DNA of 64,000 bases, taken from positions 1,984,001 to 2,048,000 of the forward strand of contig OY969094.1 in NCBI GenBank assembly GCA_963697695.1. The letters run 5' to 3'. The notes beneath the pieces are model-generated. The model searched no databases, was not told the origin of the DNA, and was given only the letters and a program-made list of their open reading frames with translations. The translations under genes and the position numbers were made by a program. Source of the DNA: VRUE01 sp963697695 (GTDB taxonomy: Bacteria; Actinomycetota; Thermoleophilia; Solirubrobacterales; 70-9). Position 1 is the first letter of the stretch; the number at the start of each line of letters is the position of its first letter. This document shows positions 57,718-64,000 of the stretch, piece after piece.

Positions 57718-59354
57718 GCGCTGCCCCGACGCTGCGCGAGCAGCCCGCCTGGAAGTCGCTGGAGCACCACTTCGCCGAGATCGAGGGGCAGCACCTGCGC
57801 GATCTCTTCGCTGCCGATCCGCAGCGCGGCGAGCGCCTCGTCGCCGACGGCGCCGGCCTGCACCTCGACTTCTCGAAGAACCGGATAACCGACGAGACGG
57901 TGATGCTGCTCGGCCGCCTCGCCCGCGAGTGCGGCGTCGAGGAGCGCCGCGAAGCGATGTTCGCCGGCGAGCACATCAACGTCTCCGAGGACCGCGCCGT
58001 TCTCCACGTTGCCCTGCGGATGCCACGCGAGCGCTCGCTGATCGTCGACGGCGTCGACGTGGTCAAGGAGGTGCACGAGACGCTTGACCGGATGGCCTCC
58101 TTCGTCGAGCGCGTCCACTCCGGCGAGTGGAAGGGACATACCGGGAAGCAGATTCGCAACGTGGTCAACGTCGGCATCGGCGGCTCCGACCTCGGCCCCG
58201 TGATGGCCTACGAGGCGCTGCGCCACTACAGCCGCCGCGAGATGACCTTCCGCTTCGTCTCCAACGTCGACGGCACCGACTTCGCCGAGTCGACCCGCGA
58301 CCTCGATCCCGAGGAGACGCTCTTCGTCATCTCCTCCAAGACCTTCACCACGCTGGAGACGATGACCAACGCCCGCAGCGCGCGCGAGTGGGCGCTGGCC
58401 GGCCTCGGTGGCGACGAGGCGGCGGTGGCAAAGCACTTCGTCGCCGTCTCGACCAATGCCGAGGAGGTGGCGAAATTCGGCATCGACGTCGAGAACATGT
58501 TCGGCTTCTGGGAGTGGGTGGGGGGCCGCTACTCGATGGACTCGGCGATCGGCCTCTCGACCATGCTGGCGATCGGCCCCGCCCGCTTCGCCGAGCTGCT
58601 CGCCGGCTTCCACGCGATGGACGAGCACTTCCGCGAGGCGCCGTTGGCCGAGAACCTGCCGGCGCTGATCGGGCTGCTCTCGATTTGGTACGGCAACTTC
58701 TTCGGCGCCCAGACCTGTGGCGTCTTCCCCTACGACCAGTATCTGCACCGCTTTCCCGCCTACCTGCAGCAGCTGACGATGGAGTCGAACGGCAAGCACG
58801 TCGCCCTCGACGGCGTCCATGTCGACTACGACACCGGCGCGATCTTCTGGGGCGAGCCGGGGACCAACGGCCAGCACTCCTTCTACCAGCTGATCCACCA
58901 GGGCACGCGGCTGATCCCCTGCGACTTCATCGGCTTCTTCCACTCGAACAACCCGCTCGGCAACCACCACGACTTCCTCATGTCCAACGTCTTCGCCCAG
59001 TCCGAGGCGCTCGCCTTCGGCAAGACGCCGGAGCAGGTGCGCGCCGAGGGGACGCCGGAGGAGATCGTTCCCCACCGGGTGATGGAGGGCAACCGGCCCT
59101 CGAACACGATCCTCGCCGAGCGCCTCGACCCGCACACCCTGGGCACGCTGGTCGCCCTCTACGAGCACAGCGTCTTCACCCAGGGGGCGATCTGGGGGAT
59201 CGACTCCTTCGACCAGTGGGGGGTAGAGCTGGGTAAGGCGCTGGCGGTGGCGATCATCCCCGAGCTGCAGGCCACCGATGAGCCGAAGCTCGCTCACGAC
59301 AGCTCGACCAACGCGCTGATCCGCCGCTACCGCCAAGCGAGGCGCGCGGAGTAG
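57714..59354 (+). CDS. pgi: glucose-6-phosphate isomerase
   Basis: 546 residues, the usual bacterial length. VNVGIGGSDLGPVMAYEAL, VISSKTFTTLETMTNAR, and the family box FGFWEWVGGRYSMDSAIGLS are visible; the common W in GGRYSxWSAIG is D here. Catalytic Glu/His lie in GEPGTNGQHSFYQLIHQG and the late Lys in GVELGKALA. It returns fructose-6-P to glucose-6-P, which zwf uses, so the cluster can run as a cycle. GTG start overlaps tal. Confidence 0.96.
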   Translation: MSAAPTLREQPAWKSLEHHFAEIEGQHLRDLFAADPQRGERLVADGAGLHLDFSKNRITDETVMLLGRLARECGVEERREAMFAGEHINVSEDRAVLHVALRMPRERSLIVDGVDVVKEVHETLDRMASFVERVHSGEWKGHTGKQIRNVVNVGIGGSDLGPVMAYEALRHYSRREMTFRFVSNVDGTDFAESTRDLDPEETLFVISSKTFTTLETMTNARSAREWALAGLGGDEAAVAKHFVAVSTNAEEVAKFGIDVENMFGFWEWVGGRYSMDSAIGLSTMLAIGPARFAELLAGFHAMDEHFREAPLAENLPALIGLLSIWYGNFFGAQTCGVFPYDQYLHRFPAYLQQLTMESNGKHVALDGVHVDYDTGAIFWGEPGTNGQHSFYQLIHQGTRLIPCDFIGFFHSNNPLGNHHDFLMSNVFAQSEALAFGKTPEQVRAEGTPEEIVPHRVMEGNRPSNTILAERLDPHTLGTLVALYEHSVFTQGAIWGIDSFDQWGVELGKALAVAIIPELQATDEPKLAHDSSTNALIRRYRQARRAE

Positions 59355-59357
59355 AGC

Positions 59358-60746
59358 ATGACGCCGCTCGACGCCCTCCCGCTCGCGGCGTCGGAGTCGA
59401 ACCTGTTGGCCGCGCGGGAGCTGATGGCGTTCACGCTCGGCTTCCATATCGTCCTCGCCTGCATCGGCGTCGCCCTGCCGGCGATCATCCTCGCCGCCAA
59501 CTGGCTCGGCCTCAAGCGCGGCGACGAGGACGCGATGCGGCTGGCCCGCCGCTGGTCGAAGGCGATGGCTGTCACCTTCGCCGTCGGTGCGGTCACCGGC
59601 ACCGTGCTCAGCTTCGAGTTCGGCCTGCTCTGGCCGAACTTCATGGAGCGCTTCGGCGACGCCTTCGGGATCGCCTTCGCGATCGAGGGAATCTTCTTCT
59701 TCACCGAGGCGATCTTCCTCGCGATCTACATCTACGGCTGGAAGCGGCTCGGCGGCTGGGCCCACTTCTGGTCCGGCGTGCCGATGGTGATCACCGGCAT
59801 CGGCGGTGCCTTCTCGGTCGTCACCGCCAACGCCTGGATGAACCAGCCGCAGGGCTTCACCCTCGATGCCGCCGGCAAGGTCGTCGACACCGAGCCCTTC
59901 AAGGTTCTGATCAACCCGGCGACCGGCTACGAGGTCCCGCACATGATCCTCGCCGCCTACATGGTCGCCGGCTTCCTCGTCGCCTCGATCTACGCGGTCG
60001 GGATGCTGCGCGGGCGGCGCGACCGGCTGCACCGCCTCGGCCTGCTGATCCCGCTGACGATCGCCTGCATCGCGACCCCGATCCAGCTCTTCGTCGGCGA
60101 CACCGCGGCGCGCGAAGTCGCCGACCACCAGCCGGCCAAGTTCGCCGGCTTCGAGTGCATCCAGGAGACCGGTCCCGACCAGACCGAGTACATCGGCGGC
60201 ATCTGCACCGACGACGGGGTGAAGGGGGCGATCGGCATCCCCGGCCTCGACTCCTTCCTCGTCGGCTTCAGCCGCGACACCGTCGTGACCGGGCTGGAGG
60301 ACGTCCCGCCCGACGAGCGCCCGCCCGCCAACACCCTGCTCCACCTCTCCTTTGACGCGATGGTCGGGATCGGCACGGCGCTGATGGGGCTCGCCACCTG
60401 GCTCGCTTTCGTCTGGTGGCGGCGGCGCGACATTCCGCGCACGCCCTGGTTCCTGCGCGCGGTCGCGGTCTCCGGCGTCGCCTCGATCGTCGCCCTCTGG
60501 TGCGGCTGGATCGTCACCGAGGTCGGGCGCCAGCCCTGGATCGTCCAGGGCTACATGCGGACCGAGGAAGCGGTCACCGAGGCTGAGGGCATCTGGTTCG
60601 CCTTCGCCGGGGTGCTGCTGCTCTACGTGGCGCTGGGCACGATCGCGATCGTCGTCCTGCGAAAGATGTCGCAGCGCTGGCGCGAGGAGGGTGAGGGAGC
60701 CGAGGCCGACACCCCTTACGCCCCGTCCACGGAGGCGGTCCGGTGA
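59358..60746 (+). CDS. cydA: cytochrome bd-type oxidase subunit I
   Basis: 462 residues, about nine membrane helices. LMAFTLGFHIVLACIGVALP with H30 (haem ligand), FSFEFGLLWPNFMERFGDAFG-like Glu region, and W-rich GWIVTEVGRQPWIVQGYMRT match CydA. The Q-loop is short, which suggests a CIO-type, cyanide-tolerant enzyme. It oxidises quinol and reduces oxygen to water in the membrane. Three bases after the pgi stop; its stop overlaps cydB (GTGA, 60743-60746), so it may be carried on the pgi transcript. Confidence 0.95.
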   Translation: MTPLDALPLAASESNLLAARELMAFTLGFHIVLACIGVALPAIILAANWLGLKRGDEDAMRLARRWSKAMAVTFAVGAVTGTVLSFEFGLLWPNFMERFGDAFGIAFAIEGIFFFTEAIFLAIYIYGWKRLGGWAHFWSGVPMVITGIGGAFSVVTANAWMNQPQGFTLDAAGKVVDTEPFKVLINPATGYEVPHMILAAYMVAGFLVASIYAVGMLRGRRDRLHRLGLLIPLTIACIATPIQLFVGDTAAREVADHQPAKFAGFECIQETGPDQTEYIGGICTDDGVKGAIGIPGLDSFLVGFSRDTVVTGLEDVPPDERPPANTLLHLSFDAMVGIGTALMGLATWLAFVWWRRRDIPRTPWFLRAVAVSGVASIVALWCGWIVTEVGRQPWIVQGYMRTEEAVTEAEGIWFAFAGVLLLYVALGTIAIVVLRKMSQRWREEGEGAEADTPYAPSTEAVR

Positions 60747-61747
60747 CCAAGGCCGACGCTGCGGCGGTGATCCTCTGGATCGGCGCGACGCTCTACGCGG
60801 TCTTCGGCGGCGCCGACTTCGGCGGCGGGCTCTGGGACCTGATCGCCGGCGACGCCGAGAAGGGGGAGAGGCCGCGGGCGCAGATCCAGCAGTCGCTGAC
60901 TCCGGTCTGGGAGGCCAACCACGTTTGGCTGATCTTCATCCTCGTAGTCCTATGGACCGCTTTCCCGGAGGCATTCGGCGCGGTGATGTCGACGCTGTAC
61001 GTACCGCTGGCGCTGGCCGCGTTCGGAATCGTCCTGCGCGGCGCCGGCTTTGCCTTTCGCAAGTCGGTGCGTTCGCTGCAGGCGCGGCGGGCGATGGGTG
61101 CTGCCTTCGCCCTTGCCTCGGTGCTGACCCCGTTCTTCATGGGCACGGTGGTCGGCGCGATCGCCGCCGGCAACGTCCCAGCGGAGGGCAACGGCGACGC
61201 CTTCTCGAGCTGGCTGGCGCCATTGCCGCTGCTGGTCGGAGCGCTCTTCGTCGCCACCGGCGCCTATCTGGCGGCCGTCTTCCTCGTCGCCGATGCCCGT
61301 CGAACCGGCGCCGGCGACCTCGAGGCCTACTTCGCCCGCCGAGCCCTGATCGCCGCGCTTGTCGCCGGTGCCTTTGCCTTCGCCGGCGTTTTTGCCCTAC
61401 ACGCCGACGCTCGCTACCTCTACGACCGGCTCACCGATGAGGCGCTGCCCCTGGTGATCGTCTCGACGATCTGCGGGCTGGCGGTCCTGGTGCTGCTGGC
61501 GCGCGGCACTCACCGGGGATTGCGGCCGCTGGGCATCGCCGCCGTCGTCGCCGTGATCTGGGGCTGGGGCGTCGCCCAGTTCCCCTACCTGCTGCCGACC
61601 TCGCTGAAGATCTCCCAGTCGGCGGCACCCGATCCGACCCTCGATGCCGTCCTCGTCGTCTTCGCGATCGCGGTCGTCGTGGTGCTGCCGGCGCTTGGCC
61701 TGCTCTACTGGCTCAGTCAGCGCGATTTGCTCGAGGGAGAGCACTGA
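60743..61747 (+). CDS. cydB: cytochrome bd-type oxidase subunit II
   Basis: 334 residues, eight or nine membrane helices. The family start is ILWIGATLYAVFGGADFGGG with LWDLIAGD, then QSLTPVWEANHVWLIFILVV and WTAFPEAFGAVMSTLYVPLA. It forms the heterodimer with CydA. GTG start coupled to cydA. No cydCD assembly genes follow; the next gene is unrelated. Confidence 0.95.
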   Translation: MTKADAAAVILWIGATLYAVFGGADFGGGLWDLIAGDAEKGERPRAQIQQSLTPVWEANHVWLIFILVVLWTAFPEAFGAVMSTLYVPLALAAFGIVLRGAGFAFRKSVRSLQARRAMGAAFALASVLTPFFMGTVVGAIAAGNVPAEGNGDAFSSWLAPLPLLVGALFVATGAYLAAVFLVADARRTGAGDLEAYFARRALIAALVAGAFAFAGVFALHADARYLYDRLTDEALPLVIVSTICGLAVLVLLARGTHRGLRPLGIAAVVAVIWGWGVAQFPYLLPTSLKISQSAAPDPTLDAVLVVFAIAVVVVLPALGLLYWLSQRDLLEGEH

Positions 61748-61819
61748 GTCGAGCCTCCGGCGCGGGTGAACGATCGCACCCAACTTCAAGCAAGGGCGGC
61801 GGCGACCCGATGACGCCGC

Positions 61820-63361
61820 ATGTCAACGAAAACCGCCATGCCGAGGCCAATCGGCGCCGCCGTCCTCTCCCTCCTCATCGCGCTTGCTGCGGCTGCCTTG
61901 ATCGCGCCGACGGCGAGCCTCGCGGCTCCCGAAGGCAGCGGGCAGTTGGCATTCTCGCCTGCCTCCCTGACTTTCCCGAAGACGACCGTGGGCAACCAAG
62001 CGCAGGCACAGGACCTGGTTGTCACGAACGAAGGCGAAGCCGAAACCTGGGTCGAAAGCGTCTCGATCGAAGGCGGCGACGCCTCCCAGTTCAACCTCAG
62101 CTGGTCGAACTGCAACACCACGCTCTACGCAGGTCAGAAGTGCACGCTGTCGATCGGCTTCGTCCCCAGCAGCGTTGGTGAGAAGCAGGCGACCGCCGTC
62201 GTCCGTTTCGGCGGCACCCAGGTCGAGGCGGCGCTCGCGGGCTCCTCGGTGGCACCCCAGCTGCAGTTCACGCCCCCTAGCCACGACTTCGGCATCCACT
62301 GGACCCACTCAGGAAGCGATACCTGGCTGCAGCTCGCCAACGCGGGCGAGGCAGCCGTGCAGGTGAACAACCTCGACATCGTCGGCGACTCGAGCATCTT
62401 CGGCACCGGCTCGAGCGACTGCTGGGGCCGCTGGCTGCAGCCCGGGGAAACCTGCGGGGTGCAGGTCTGGTTCAACCCCCAGGACACGGTCGGCTATTCG
62501 GCCCAGCTACGGGCAAGCTCGAACTCCTATTCCTTTACGGCTGATCTGAGTGGAACCGGAGGCCGCGCGATTCTCGAAGCCGAGGCGAACCCAGTCGGCT
62601 TCGGTGCTGTTCCGGTCGGTGCCGCGGGCGCGACTCGGGCAATCACCCTTGTCAACTCCGGCAACTTGCCCGGCTCCTTCTTCATCGCCGTGATCGCCGG
62701 CGGCGACTCCGGCAGCTTCGATCTGCTCGACGAGAACTGCACCGGCGCCCCGGTGATGCCGGGGGCCGGCTGCACCATCAACGTCCGCTTCGACCCGCAG
62801 AGCGCCGGTGCCCGGTCGGCCCGCCTCGCGCTCTTCGGCGAAGGCGACGGCGGCACGATGGTGATGCTGAGCGGCGAGGGCGTCGCCCCGATCGCGACCC
62901 TGGCGCCTGCCGGCCTGGACTTCGGGCGCCAGACGGTCGGCACGAGGAGCAGCGGCCACTTTCTCACCGTCGCCAACGACGGCAGCGCACCGCTGAAGCT
63001 GTCCGGCGCGGCGATAGTCGGCGCCGACCTCGATCAGTTCCTTCTCGCCGGCGACACCTGTACGGGCACTGTGGTTGCGCCCGGCGAGGAGTGCCTGTTG
63101 CGGATCCGCTTCGCCCCCGACAGCACCGGCGCAAAGGCAGCCACGCTGCGAGTCGCCGGTGGCGCTGGGGTGCTCACCGCCTCGCTGAGCGGGGTCGCGG
63201 TGGCGAATCGTGGAACGGTGTCATCCGCCGTTACCTACCACCCCCGCCGCAAGCGCCACCGCTTTCGCCACGGGGCGCAGCTGAGCGTCGTTGGAGCGAA
63301 TTGCCAGGCGAACCACTGCCGCGTCGCGGTCAGCCGGCGCCTGCGCGTCAAGGGCGGTTAA
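61820..63361 (+). CDS. secreted choice-of-anchor D (ASH-domain) protein
   Basis: 513 residues. Signal peptide MSTKTAMPRPIGAAVLSLLI to about SLAAPEG. Four ASH-like immunoglobulin domains of roughly 105 residues follow, each with a repeat core such as LTFPKTTVGNQAQAQDLVVT, GFGAVPVGAAGATRAITLVN and DFGRQTVGTRSSGHFLTVAN, and a paired-cysteine CT.....CTLSIGF-type motif. The C-terminal 45 residues are basic. An extracellular structural or adhesive role is likely; partner unknown. Confidence 0.85.
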   Translation: MSTKTAMPRPIGAAVLSLLIALAAAALIAPTASLAAPEGSGQLAFSPASLTFPKTTVGNQAQAQDLVVTNEGEAETWVESVSIEGGDASQFNLSWSNCNTTLYAGQKCTLSIGFVPSSVGEKQATAVVRFGGTQVEAALAGSSVAPQLQFTPPSHDFGIHWTHSGSDTWLQLANAGEAAVQVNNLDIVGDSSIFGTGSSDCWGRWLQPGETCGVQVWFNPQDTVGYSAQLRASSNSYSFTADLSGTGGRAILEAEANPVGFGAVPVGAAGATRAITLVNSGNLPGSFFIAVIAGGDSGSFDLLDENCTGAPVMPGAGCTINVRFDPQSAGARSARLALFGEGDGGTMVMLSGEGVAPIATLAPAGLDFGRQTVGTRSSGHFLTVANDGSAPLKLSGAAIVGADLDQFLLAGDTCTGTVVAPGEECLLRIRFAPDSTGAKAATLRVAGGAGVLTASLSGVAVANRGTVSSAVTYHPRRKRHRFRHGAQLSVVGANCQANHCRVAVSRRLRVKGG

Positions 63362-63369
63362 CTGCGGGA

Positions 63370-64000
63370 ATGCCCGAGGCGGTCCTCTTCGACATCGACG
63401 GCACCCTGCTGGTCACCGGGGGTGCCGGCGGGGTCGCCTGGCAACGCGCCTTCGCGGAGCTGCACGGGATCGAAGCCAACGTCGCCGAGCACACCGACGC
63501 CGGCATGACCGACCCCGAGATCGCCGCGATCATCTTCCGCGAGGTGATCGGCGGGGAGGGCAGCCCGGAAGAGCGGGCGAAGGCGATCGCCGGCTACCTC
63601 AAGCACCTGCCGGACACGGTCGCCGAGTCGAGCGGCTACCGGGTGATGCCCGGCATCGAGGACCTGCTCGATCGCCTCATCGACGAAGGAGTGCTGCTTG
63701 GCCTCGTCACCGGCAACATCGAGGCAGCCGCCCACATCAAGCTCTCCCGTGCCCGCCTCAACCGCTTCTTCAGCTTCGGTGGCTACGGCTCCGACTCGCC
63801 TGACCGTACCGAGGTGACAAAGGCAGCACTGCGGCGCGGCGCGCTCGTCTCCGGCGGCACCCTCAGCGATCGCGCCTGTATCGCGGTCGGCGACACCCCC
63901 CGCGACGTCAAGGCCGGCCACGGTGCCGGGATCAAGGTCGTCGGCGTCGCCACCGGCAGCTACTCGGTCGAGCAGCTGCGCGAATCCGGAGCCGACTGGG
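63370..64000 (+). CDS. HAD-superfamily phosphatase, 3' end missing
   Basis: At least 210 residues; the frame runs off the window. Motif I VLFDIDGTLL (two Asp), motif II LGLVTGN, motif III Lys in RTEVTKAALR and motif IV VGDTPRDVKAG are all present, with an alpha-helical cap between I and II, so it is a phosphoglycolate-phosphatase-like (subfamily I) enzyme. The product is soluble. The start ATG lies 8 bp after the ASH-protein stop, so read-through from that gene is possible. Confidence 0.9.
   Translation, partial: MPEAVLFDIDGTLLVTGGAGGVAWQRAFAELHGIEANVAEHTDAGMTDPEIAAIIFREVIGGEGSPEERAKAIAGYLKHLPDTVAESSGYRVMPGIEDLLDRLIDEGVLLGLVTGNIEAAAHIKLSRARLNRFFSFGGYGSDSPDRTEVTKAALRRGALVSGGTLSDRACIAVGDTPRDVKAGHGAGIKVVGVATGSYSVEQLRESGADW

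Overview
The window is uniformly GC-rich and densely coded on both strands. It looks like chromosome of a non-pathogenic, aerobic actinobacterium. The signs are an F420-type nitroreductase, an MmpL exporter, LtrA, a Ser/Thr kinase beside an FHA protein, and many start codons sitting 6-9 nt behind a TANNNT -10 box (leaderless-type genes). A placement near Thermoleophilia/Solirubrobacterales is inference only. Two tRNA genes are present, Ser-GCU and Arg-ACG.

Layout. 1-5.4 kb: end of a lactone oxidase, a PLP deaminase/aldolase, tRNA-Ser, a cytochrome P450, pyruvate kinase and a hotdog thioesterase. 5.45-12.1 kb: a 6.6-kb integrative island in tRNA-Arg, bounded by 46-bp direct repeats. It carries three small regulatory genes, a 17-unit array of 12-bp repeats, a tyrosine integrase, a small PD-(D/E)XK nuclease operon, an orphan Phd antitoxin, a DprA-like protein, a ComF-like phosphoribosyltransferase and a Phd-nucleotidyltransferase fusion. 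12.1-12.7 kb: a RelB/RelE-type pair whose toxin is frameshifted. 12.7-19 kb: stress and xenobiotic genes under local repressors (TetR, two ArsR), each with visible palindromic operators, and an MMPL exporter. 19-26.5 kb: a GntR-controlled uptake and oxidation cluster with LivH, a fused LivM-LivG, LivF, a Rieske oxygenase, a LivJ-type binding protein and an aldo/keto reductase. 26.5-43 kb: transporters, a second aldo/keto reductase, a Baeyer-Villiger monooxygenase next to an SDR-acyl-CoA synthetase fusion, LtrA, a beta-lactamase-fold hydrolase, a PQQ-type beta-propeller and a GH26-like secreted protein.

43-59.4 kb: a nearly complete pentose phosphate and glucose-6-phosphate set: zwf (with recQ downstream), gnd, pgl, rpiA, tkt, tal and pgi. 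It is interrupted by an XRE/nucleotidyltransferase pair, an FAD oxidase, and a signalling group (FHA-HTH regulator, TolB-like propeller, Ser/Thr kinase with an extracellular propeller). zwf-pgl supply NADPH and pentoses; rpiA-tkt-tal-pgi return carbon to fructose-6-P and glucose-6-P; pyk closes glycolysis. cydAB (59.4-61.7 kb) gives a bd-type terminal oxidase. The window ends with a secreted ASH-domain protein and a truncated HAD phosphatase.

Most notable: the DprA/phosphoribosyltransferase/Phd-nucleotidyltransferase cassette in the tRNA island, and a family of four 48-49-bp nested palindromes lying just upstream of genes at 29.3, 30.5, 35.9 and 54.5 kb.
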